The translations under genes were made by a program, and so were the position numbers. The notes below the pieces were generated by a model. The model did not search any database and had not been told where the DNA came from. It saw nothing but the letters and a program-made list of their open reading frames with translations. A DNA stretch of 64,000 bases, from positions 1 to 64,000 of the forward strand of contig NZ_JANUXX010000004.1 of NCBI RefSeq assembly GCF_024814375.1, given 5' to 3'. Numbering within the stretch: position 1 is the first letter of the stretch; each line of letters opens with the position of its first letter. This DNA is from Streptococcus sciuri. GTDB lineage: Bacteria > Bacillota > Bacilli > Lactobacillales > Streptococcaceae. Of the stretch, positions 57,027-64,000 are shown in pieces.

Positions 57027-57095
57027 ATCCTAAAACTTTTCTTTTTCATAAATCTCCTGAAAGATTCTCAGTGCACTGGGAATCTTTCGTTTTAT
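57027..57095 (+). ncRNA. cia-dependent small RNA, copy 2
   Basis: Shares an identical core of about 40 bases with the copy at 51847, but has a different terminator (GAAAGATTCTCAGT and ACTGGGAATCTTTC arms). The changes in the arms are compensated, so the hairpin is kept under selection. It stands alone in the gap between the egtV promoter and the 3' end of the P-type ATPase gene. Confidence 0.85.
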
Positions 57096-57105
57096 TTTAG
57101 ATATT

Positions 57106-57131
57106 AAAAAGCCCATTGTTAAGGGCTTTTT
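57106..57131 (-). terminator. Terminator of the P-type ATPase gene
   Basis: AAAAAGCCC and GGGCTTTTT arms, overlapping the stop codon. T run on the minus strand. Confidence 0.82.
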
Positions 57132-59463
57132 AACTTGTGACATGCTTTTTGAGCCATTTATCTGTCCCAAAAAAGATGAGGCTAGCTATCATTATAAAAA
57201 TGATAAGAGGTGGAAAAATGCGGTTTGTAACTTTAATTTGTAAGAAAGGACTGAAATAATAAGCTGATAAGACAAAACCTAAAAAGGACCAAGAAAAGAG
57301 GAGTAAACTACGCCAGAAGTTAAGAGGCAGACTTGCTCTAAGGACAGAAAGTAGCGTTACAAGTCCTAGTATGTAGTAGGATAGTGCAGATTGTTCTGGT
57401 AAACTCCAACTACCATAATGCCCTGCAATGCGACTAAATAAGAGTCCAACTGTGATGAGTAATCCACTTGGGATAGCCTTGAGAACAGATAGTTGTAAGA
57501 AATCTTTTTCGACGAGTTTGTTGTTTTTTTCAAAGCTGAGTAGAAATGGTGGTAAACCCTCCATGAATTGATCAACTATAGTCACCTGTAGAGGGGTAAA
57601 GGGAAAAATCAGCACATCACTAAATAAAGGACTGATAAGGCAGAGGAGTGCTAAAGTAAAGGAATAAACTGTCTTTACGAGAAAAATCGGAGCGACACGT
57701 GCGATATTATTGACGACACGGCGACCTTCAAATAAAATCTCAGGGACATCGTTAAAATCTGAATCTAAAAGTACAAGATTTGCTACTTGGCGTGTGGCAG
57801 GATCACCTTCTGCCATGGCAATGGAACAATCTGCTTCGCGAAGGGCGAGGATGTCATTGACTCCATCTCCTGTCATGGCAACGGTGTGTTCTTGCTCTTT
57901 TAACTCACGAATAATTTGACGTTTTTGCTCAGGTGAGACACGCCCAAAGATAGTTGTTTCAGGAATTTTGGCAGATAAATCAGTCTCTGACAGAGTAGAG
58001 CAGTCAATATAGGACTGATAGTTATCAAAACCTGCTTTTTTAGCGATATTGGAAACTGTGATAGGATTGTCTCCAGAAATAATACGTAAATCAACATCTT
58101 GGCTTTTGAGGTAGTCAAGAGTAGAAGTCACTCCTTTTCGAATAGGATCAGAAATCATCAAGAGACCGAGTGGCACCAAGTCAGATGCAGGAGATTTACT
58201 TTTTGTTTGTAATGGTTTTTGACTAAGGCAGAGAACCAGTGTCCTTGCTCCTTGCTCTTGTGCTTCAAGTAGAGCTTTTGGGTGCGTATTTATCAAAAGA
58301 TCTGGGGCTCCCAGATAGAGTGATCCGATGTTTGCAAAAGAAATAGCTCCCCATTTTCTTTGGCTGGAGAAGGGAATAGAGGAGATGATGTTGTTGTATT
58401 TTGTATCTTTGCCATAGACCTGTCGGATAGCACGAGCAGTTGGATTGTTGTCCTCACTTGCTGTGATGTAGGTGGATAAGTAGTCTTCGAAGAGTTCTAG
58501 CGACGTGTCATTTAGAGGGGTGACACGCTCCAGACGCATTTTTCCTTCTGTAATAGTACCTGTCTTGTCAAGACATAGTGTATCAACATGAGCTAAAGTT
58601 TCAACGGAATACATCTCTTGCACAAGCACTCTCTTTCGTCCAAGTTTGATGACTGCTGTGAGTAGAGCTGTGATTGTCAAGAGGGCAATGCCTTTTGGGA
58701 GCATGCCTAAAAGAGGTGTTGAAGTGTAGATGACAGCGATCTTAGTAGGAAGGTAGCGGAGATAGAGAGCTTCTAGGAGTAGTCCAATTCCAAAAGGAAT
58801 GATGATTTTTCCTGTAAAGGAAGCCACACGATCCAAAGATTGGATAATACGAGACCCACCAGACTTGTCCTTTTTAGCTTCAATCATGAGTTTACTTGCA
58901 TAATTGTCATCACCGACCTTTTGGACAATAGCCTGAATGTGTCCACTAATAAGAAAGCTCCCAGCGAGGATTTCGTTATCTACTGTCTTGGGCACTAGAT
59001 CACTTTCTCCTGTTAGCATAGCCTCGTTGAGTTCGGCAAATCCGCTAACCACTTTGGCATCACTTGGTACTTGATCACCTGTCGATAGGACGATTAAGTC
59101 ACCGAGTACGAGCTGTTTCGGAGATAGTTTTTCTGTTTGAGCATTTCGTATGACTGTCACTTGATCCTGACTGATGAGGTTTAGTCGATCAATCATTCGC
59201 TTGGCACGTATTTCCACGAGAATGCCAGAGAAAGCATTGATGATGATGACACTAAAAAAGATAGTCTCTGACCAAGCTTTAACCGCAAGTAAGGCAATGA
59301 CGATAAAGAGATTTAAAAGATTAAACAATGTAAAGACGTTGCGTTTAATAATAAGCCAGTAGGTATTTTGTCTTTGTTTTGACATTTGATTGATATGTCC
59401 AGCAGCCTTTTGAACCTCGACTTCAGCTGTTGAGAGACCTTCTTTTGACCATGAATTTTTCAT
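57130..59463 (-). CDS. Cation-transporting P-type ATPase
   Basis: 777-residue P-type pump. TGES actuator motif in MLTGESD, phosphorylated Asp in LCLDKTGTITEG near 285, GDGVNDILALREAD hinge near 565. About eight membrane segments. No N-terminal metal-binding domain. By layout it belongs to the group of about 780 residues related to CtpE/pneumococcal MgtA, for which Ca2+ or Mn2+ export has been proposed. Ion not readable here. The start is taken as ATG 59463; an upstream ATG lies inside the -10 box. The message should be leaderless. Confidence 0.87.
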   Translation of the reverse strand: MKNSWSKEGLSTAEVEVQKAAGHINQMSKQRQNTYWLIIKRNVFTLFNLLNLFIVIALLAVKAWSETIFFSVIIINAFSGILVEIRAKRMIDRLNLISQDQVTVIRNAQTEKLSPKQLVLGDLIVLSTGDQVPSDAKVVSGFAELNEAMLTGESDLVPKTVDNEILAGSFLISGHIQAIVQKVGDDNYASKLMIEAKKDKSGGSRIIQSLDRVASFTGKIIIPFGIGLLLEALYLRYLPTKIAVIYTSTPLLGMLPKGIALLTITALLTAVIKLGRKRVLVQEMYSVETLAHVDTLCLDKTGTITEGKMRLERVTPLNDTSLELFEDYLSTYITASEDNNPTARAIRQVYGKDTKYNNIISSIPFSSQRKWGAISFANIGSLYLGAPDLLINTHPKALLEAQEQGARTLVLCLSQKPLQTKSKSPASDLVPLGLLMISDPIRKGVTSTLDYLKSQDVDLRIISGDNPITVSNIAKKAGFDNYQSYIDCSTLSETDLSAKIPETTIFGRVSPEQKRQIIRELKEQEHTVAMTGDGVNDILALREADCSIAMAEGDPATRQVANLVLLDSDFNDVPEILFEGRRVVNNIARVAPIFLVKTVYSFTLALLCLISPLFSDVLIFPFTPLQVTIVDQFMEGLPPFLLSFEKNNKLVEKDFLQLSVLKAIPSGLLITVGLLFSRIAGHYGSWSLPEQSALSYYILGLVTLLSVLRASLPLNFWRSLLLFSWSFLGFVLSAYYFSPFLQIKVTNRIFPPLIIFIMIASLIFFGTDKWLKKHVTS

Positions 59464-59469
59464 ACTATT

Positions 59470-59478
59470 ATTATAACA
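59470..59478 (-). promoter_or_regulatory. Extended -10 promoter, start codon 6 bases on
   Basis: On the minus strand TGT-TATAAT ends six bases before the ATPase ATG. Confidence 0.55.
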
Positions 59479-59537
59479 CAAGACAATAAAAAAGCTAGAA
59501 CTAGGAGTGCTTTATCCGTAGTCTAACTCTTAGAAAG

Positions 59538-60212
59538 CTATTTTAAATGTTGTGTAGGCGCCAAGCTATTTTGGACATTATATTTTTTTTGCATGTAATA
59601 GCGCAAACCAAAGGAAGCAAGTGAGATGGTAAAGAGCGCCCAATACGGAAGGTTACTATTGAGGCTAGCAGGGATGAAGGAGTTGATGACTGTGATAAGG
59701 GCAATCCAAACAAATATAGTTAGAGCAATCATTGCAGTAGACTTTATCCATCCTGGTCGCTCTTCTTTGGGTTTACCAAGATGACGGTAGACAAAGTGGT
59801 AAGTTGCATACATAGCACCCCCACCACCAAAGCCGACTGATAGGATAGAAAAGATACCGGAGTTTGAGGTTTTGGAATTAAAGAGAATCAGTAAGCCATT
59901 GATAAGGGCTATGATACCGATAAAAAGAAGTGAAGTGTCTAGCCACATGAGCCAAGGATTGGTATTTTTACGCGACTCTTGCTGTTTTTGATTCTCCTTT
60001 GGAGTAAAGCTACTTGCCCAAACTGTCGGTGCTCCTAAAAAGTTTCTAGCTGGGATGCCTTTTTCTTGATGTTCGAGGATACTTGGCACGATATCATCAC
60101 AGATAGCATCAATTTCTTCTTTGGTTTTCCCATCTTGTGTGAGTTGCTTGACTGCGATGTGGATAAATTCTTGATTTTTTTTCGTGAGTTGAGAGAAGCG
60201 TTCTGTATTCAT
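59538..60212 (-). CDS. DUF1129 family membrane protein
   Basis: 224 residues. A helical N-terminal part (LTKKNQEFIHIAVKQL) precedes four membrane segments. GGAG before the ATG, 25 bases after corA, so probably one transcript with it. Function unknown. Confidence 0.82.
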   Translation of the reverse strand: MNTERFSQLTKKNQEFIHIAVKQLTQDGKTKEEIDAICDDIVPSILEHQEKGIPARNFLGAPTVWASSFTPKENQKQQESRKNTNPWLMWLDTSLLFIGIIALINGLLILFNSKTSNSGIFSILSVGFGGGGAMYATYHFVYRHLGKPKEERPGWIKSTAMIALTIFVWIALITVINSFIPASLNSNLPYWALFTISLASFGLRYYMQKKYNVQNSLAPTQHLK

Positions 60213-60237
60213 AGGAACTCCTTAAGATTTATAGTAT

Positions 60238-61182
60238 TTAGAACCACTTTTTGCGGATAAAATAGGCCACAACCATCAGACTAAGTCCAGCCGCAATCAA
60301 AGCTACATACCAAAAGGCATAGGGCTTATCATTGAGTGGCAACCAGTTGTTTTGAAAGTTCATACCATAAGCGGAAAAGATAACGGTAGGAATGTCCAGC
60401 GCCATAGTCATCAGGGCTAGGGTTTTCATGATAGTGTTTTGGTTGTTTGAGATGATAGCCGCAGAGGTTTCAGTCATGGCATTCAAGACATTTTCATAAA
60501 TGGATGCCATCTCAATCGCTTGCTGAGTCTCAATCAAAGTGTCTTCAAGCAAATCTTCATCTTCAATATACTTTTTCAGACTACTAGCATTGCCAGAAAG
60601 TTTTTTGACGATACGCTCGTTCATCTTGAGGGATGCTTTTAGGTAAACGATGGATTTTTCCAACTCCATCATATCAATCAGTTGTTCATTGCGTGTGGCA
60701 TTTTCCATTTCAGCTTCTAGCTTGTCGCTTTGTCTGTCTATGGAACGCAGAGCGGTCAGGTAAAGTTCAGCATTGCGATAGAGAATTTGAAAAACAAAAC
60801 GCGTTTTCATAAAAGTATAGAAATTGCGGACACGGTGGTTGAAGAAATGATCAAATAAGGTCAGTTTTTCAATACAAGTTGTAATCACAGCATTGTCAGT
60901 GACAATAATACCTAAAGGAATAGTGACATAGTAACTTTTATTGCTACGCTCTTCATAGGTTGGTACGTCTACAATAATTAGAGTATAGTCGTCCTCAACA
61001 GCGATACGAGAGGTTTCTTCAACGTCAAGAGGAGCTCTGACATCAGCAATATCAATCCCAAAGCGTTCAGCCACTTGAGCTGATTCTTCCTGCGAGGGGT
61101 TCACTAGATTAATCCAAGCGCCAGGCTCGAAGGTATCAATTTTAGTGAAATCTAGTGCGGTTGATAAAAACAGCTGCTTCAT
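60238..61182 (-). CDS. corA: CorA family divalent-cation (Mg2+) transporter
   Basis: 314 residues. Long cytoplasmic alpha/beta part and two C-terminal membrane segments with the signature SAYGMNFQNN between them (GMN near 277). The start is the ATG at 61182, with AAAGGGGGA before it. An ATG at 61209 has no ribosome site. The promoter TATAAT is at 61219-61224 on the minus strand. Mg2+ is the usual substrate. Confidence 0.92.
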   Translation of the reverse strand: MKQLFLSTALDFTKIDTFEPGAWINLVNPSQEESAQVAERFGIDIADVRAPLDVEETSRIAVEDDYTLIIVDVPTYEERSNKSYYVTIPLGIIVTDNAVITTCIEKLTLFDHFFNHRVRNFYTFMKTRFVFQILYRNAELYLTALRSIDRQSDKLEAEMENATRNEQLIDMMELEKSIVYLKASLKMNERIVKKLSGNASSLKKYIEDEDLLEDTLIETQQAIEMASIYENVLNAMTETSAAIISNNQNTIMKTLALMTMALDIPTVIFSAYGMNFQNNWLPLNDKPYAFWYVALIAAGLSLMVVAYFIRKKWF

Positions 61183-61381
61183 AGCGTCCCCCTTTAACCT
61201 TTTTTGCATACAAAGACTATTATACTAAAAAGTCGTTCGTTTGGGAACTGCTTTTTAGATGTCTTTTTAGTAAAAGTAGAAGACGTCATTAGGTTAAGAC
61301 TGCATAGTGTTGGAGTGAGGAAGCTTTGGTAGATTTAACAAGTCATTGTCAGATTTTGCTAGTACTTTTTTAGCACCTTTT

Positions 61382-61390
61382 TGTTATAAT
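61382..61390 (+). promoter_or_regulatory. Extended -10 promoter of uvrA
   Basis: TGT-TATAAT about 37 bases before the uvrA ATG. I see no LexA/HdiR-type box nearby. Confidence 0.5.
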
Positions 61391-61426
61391 AAAAAGGATA
61401 GTAGCAAAAGGTGAAAAGGAAAAATC

Positions 61427-64000
61427 ATGCAAGATAAATTAGTCATTCATGGGGCACGAGCCCACAATTTAAAAAATATTGATGTTGAAATTCCACGAGA
61501 CAAATTAGTCGTTGTGACAGGTTTGTCTGGTTCGGGAAAATCAAGCCTTGCTTTTGATACGATTTATGCCGAAGGGCAAAGACGCTACGTTGAGAGTTTG
61601 TCGGCTTATGCTAGACAGTTCTTGGGAAATATGGAAAAACCAGATGTAGATAGTATCGATGGTCTCTCTCCAGCTATTTCCATTGATCAAAAAACAACGA
61701 GCAAAAACCCACGTTCAACGGTTGGAACTGTTACAGAAATCAATGACTATCTGCGCCTTCTCTATGCTAGAATAGGTGTGCCTTATTGTCCAAATGGTCA
61801 CGGTGCTATTACAGCCTCGTCTGTGGAGCAGATTGTAGATAAGGTTTTGGAGTTGCCTGAGCGTACACGGATGCAAATTCTGGCGCCAGTGGTACGTCGG
61901 AAAAAGGGACAACACAAAACGACTTTTGATAAAATTCAATGTGATGGTTATGTGCGGGTGCGTGTAGATGGAGAGATTTACGATATTTCAGAAGTACCTG
62001 AGCTATCAAAAAGTAAGCTACATACTATTGAAATTGTCGTTGATCGTCTCGTCAATAAAGATGGCATTCGTAGCCGTCTCTTTGACTCCATTGAGTCATC
62101 TTTGCATTTGTCAGATGGTTATGTCATTATTGATACGATGGATGGAAATGAGCTGCTTTTTTCAGAGCATTATTCTTGCCCAGTGTGTGGTTTTACTGTC
62201 CCAGAACTTGAGCCTCGCCTCTTTTCTTTCAATGCACCTTTTGGTTCCTGTCCGACCTGTGACGGACTTGGCAATCGTTTAGAGGTGGATCTTGACATGA
62301 TTGTTCCTGATGAGACTAAGACGTTACGTGAAGGAGCGCTTGCTCCATGGAATCCTATCTCTTCTAACTATTATCCAACCATGCTTGAGCAAGCTATGGC
62401 GACTTTTGGTGTGGACATGGATACTTCCTATAAAGACCTGAGTGATGAGGAAAAAGGCCTCATTCTCTATGGTTCTGGAGGACGTGAGTTTCATTTTCAT
62501 TATGTCAATGATTTTGGCGGTGAGCGTAACATTGATATTCCTTTTGAGGGAGTGGTCACGAATGTCAATCGGCGCTATCACGAGACTAATAGCGATTTCA
62601 CACGCAATGTCATGCGCGGTTATATGAATGAATTGCCCTGTACGGTTTGTCGTGGCTATCGTCTGAATGAACAAGCTCTCAGTGTGCGCATCGGAGGAGT
62701 CGATGGACTAAATATTGGACAGCTCTCTGAACTCTCTATTGTTGATCATCTTGAGTTCATCACTCAGCTCAAACTGAGTGATAATGAAAAAACGATTGCG
62801 AGCCCTATTATCAAAGAAATCAAAGATCGTTTAACTTTTTTGAACAACGTGGGGCTCAACTATCTCACTTTATCTCGTAGTGCAGGAACCCTATCTGGTG
62901 GTGAGAGCCAGCGTATTCGCCTTGCAACACAGATTGGGTCAAACCTATCAGGTGTGCTTTATGTTCTTGATGAACCTTCCATTGGACTTCATCAGAGAGA
63001 TAACGATCGTCTAATCACAAGTCTCAAGAAAATGCGTGATCTTGGAAACACCTTGATTGTTGTTGAACATGACGAGGATACTATGATGCAGGCAGATTGG
63101 TTGATTGATGTGGGACCTGGTGCGGGAGCCTTTGGTGGTGAGATTGTTGCATCAGGCACACCCAAGCAGGTGGCTCGTAACAGGAAATCGATTACAGGGC
63201 AATACTTATCTGGTAAAAAAGTCATTCCAGTTCCAGATGAGCGTCGTAGTGGTAATGGCAAATACATCACTATCAAGGGAGCTGAGGAAAATAATCTTAA
63301 AAAACTTGATGTCACATTTCCCTTAGGTAGATTTATAGCAGTGACTGGTGTATCTGGGTCAGGGAAGTCAACGCTAGTGAACGGTATTCTCAAAAAAGCA
63401 GTAGCACAAAAGCTCAACCGCAATTCTGATAAGCCTGGCAAATACAAGTCTATCTTTGGAATTGAGCATATTGAGCGTTTGATTGATATTGATCAAAGTC
63501 CGATAGGACGAACCCCACGATCCAATCCTGCTACCTATACAGGAGTATTTGATGATATTCGTGATCTCTTTGCCCAGACCAATGAAGCCAAAATACGTGG
63601 CTACAAAAAAGGGCGTTTTTCCTTTAACGTCAAAGGTGGACGCTGTGAAGCTTGCTCAGGAGATGGGATTATTAAGATTGAAATGCACTTTTTACCAGAT
63701 GTTTATGTACCTTGCGAGGTCTGTCATGGAACACGTTACAACAGTGAAACGCTTGAAGTCCATTACAGAGAGAAAAATATCGCTCAAGTCCTTGATATGA
63801 CCGTCAATGATGCAGTGGAATTTTTTAGTGCGATTCCAAAGATTGCAAGAAAACTTCAAACCATCAAAGATGTGGGGCTTGGTTATGTGACCTTGGGGCA
63901 ATCAGCGACGACTCTATCAGGTGGTGAGGCGCAACGCATGAAGCTAGCTAGTGAACTCCACAAGCGTTCAACAGGTAAGAGTCTCTATATCCTTGATGAG
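61427..64000 (+). CDS. uvrA: Excinuclease ABC subunit A (3' end outside the window)
   Basis: DNA damage recognition ATPase of nucleotide excision repair. 858 residues are present, of about 940. First Walker [10 protein letters not shown] near 31. A zinc module has CPVC...CPTC near 250-285. ABC signature [17 protein letters not shown] near 487. Second Walker [10 protein letters not shown] near 640. Second zinc module CEAC...CEVC near 740-765. Second signature [17 protein letters not shown] near 830. AAAAGGAA before the ATG. It runs off the window in the final Walker B (YILDE). Confidence 0.96.
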   Translation, partial: MQDKLVIHGARAHNLKNIDVEIPRDKLVVVTGLSGSGKSSLAFDTIYAEGQRRYVESLSAYARQFLGNMEKPDVDSIDGLSPAISIDQKTTSKNPRSTVGTVTEINDYLRLLYARIGVPYCPNGHGAITASSVEQIVDKVLELPERTRMQILAPVVRRKKGQHKTTFDKIQCDGYVRVRVDGEIYDISEVPELSKSKLHTIEIVVDRLVNKDGIRSRLFDSIESSLHLSDGYVIIDTMDGNELLFSEHYSCPVCGFTVPELEPRLFSFNAPFGSCPTCDGLGNRLEVDLDMIVPDETKTLREGALAPWNPISSNYYPTMLEQAMATFGVDMDTSYKDLSDEEKGLILYGSGGREFHFHYVNDFGGERNIDIPFEGVVTNVNRRYHETNSDFTRNVMRGYMNELPCTVCRGYRLNEQALSVRIGGVDGLNIGQLSELSIVDHLEFITQLKLSDNEKTIASPIIKEIKDRLTFLNNVGLNYLTLSRSAGTLSGGESQRIRLATQIGSNLSGVLYVLDEPSIGLHQRDNDRLITSLKKMRDLGNTLIVVEHDEDTMMQADWLIDVGPGAGAFGGEIVASGTPKQVARNRKSITGQYLSGKKVIPVPDERRSGNGKYITIKGAEENNLKKLDVTFPLGRFIAVTGVSGSGKSTLVNGILKKAVAQKLNRNSDKPGKYKSIFGIEHIERLIDIDQSPIGRTPRSNPATYTGVFDDIRDLFAQTNEAKIRGYKKGRFSFNVKGGRCEACSGDGIIKIEMHFLPDVYVPCEVCHGTRYNSETLEVHYREKNIAQVLDMTVNDAVEFFSAIPKIARKLQTIKDVGLGYVTLGQSATTLSGGEAQRMKLASELHKRSTGKSLYILDE

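Overview
The window is a stretch of Streptococcus chromosome. The evidence is low-GC DNA, AGGAGG-type ribosome sites with frequent TTG and GTG starts, and several typical streptococcal blocks: fabM-fabT-fabH-acpP-fabK-fabD-fabG-fabF-acc, rpoE-pyrG, ecsAB-ccrZ-trmB and rimP-nusA-rnpM-infB-rbfA. There are also two CiaR-dependent small RNAs and a lactococcal-type dha operon. The species cannot be fixed by reading. A member of the S. bovis/equinus group or a close relative is a reasonable guess, but only a guess. There is no prophage, intact insertion sequence, integrase or CRISPR array. Most of the window is core genome with a few decayed spots.

Layout: 0-6.1 kb holds an oligopeptide ABC importer (oppABCDF). 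6.1-8.7 kb holds an aspartate aminotransferase and asnS. 8.8-10.2 kb has the remnant of a cell-wall sorting signal and a secreted nuclease. 10.2-19.7 kb holds housekeeping genes: truA, a UPF0340 gene, mscS, tig, rpoE, pyrG, a hydrolase, tRNA-Leu, lysC and a HAD phosphatase. 19.8-30.6 kb is the complete type II fatty-acid synthesis cluster with its repressor FabT. 30.9-35.2 kb is the dihydroxyacetone kinase locus (dhaKLM facing dhaS-dhaQ) with a broken glpF. 35.2-42.7 kb has a small unknown gene, serS behind a T-box, a HAD hydrolase, a DUF1361 protein, a purine permease, tsaE, an LCP protein and hit. 42.8-51.8 kb holds ecsAB, ccrZ, trmB, tRNA-Ser and the rimP-nusA-infB translation operon. 51.8-57.1 kb has two copies of a csRNA, a PadR/DUF1700/DUF4097 operon, a metE-like remnant and an EgtUV-type importer. 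57.1-64 kb holds a P-type ATPase, a DUF1129 protein, a CorA transporter and the start of uvrA, which runs off the end.

Functional links: the fab/acc genes make malonyl-CoA and extend fatty acids. FabT-box palindromes lie before fabT and fabK, with a weaker one before fabM. The dha genes use PTS phosphate to phosphorylate dihydroxyacetone, and a palindrome close to the lactococcal DhaS operator lies between dhaK and dhaS. pyrG carries a CTP-sensing attenuator whose transcript is predicted to begin GGGC, and serS carries a T-box.

The less expected signals are these. At least six genes have the start codon 6-7 bases after a TATAAT box, consistent with leaderless mRNAs. The two csRNAs carry a segment that is the exact complement of a model ribosome-site-plus-start region. 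The fabK leader has mutually exclusive hairpins. Remnants of an LPxTG-type surface protein, glpF and a metE-like gene mark recent gene loss. No clearly novel multi-gene system was recognised.
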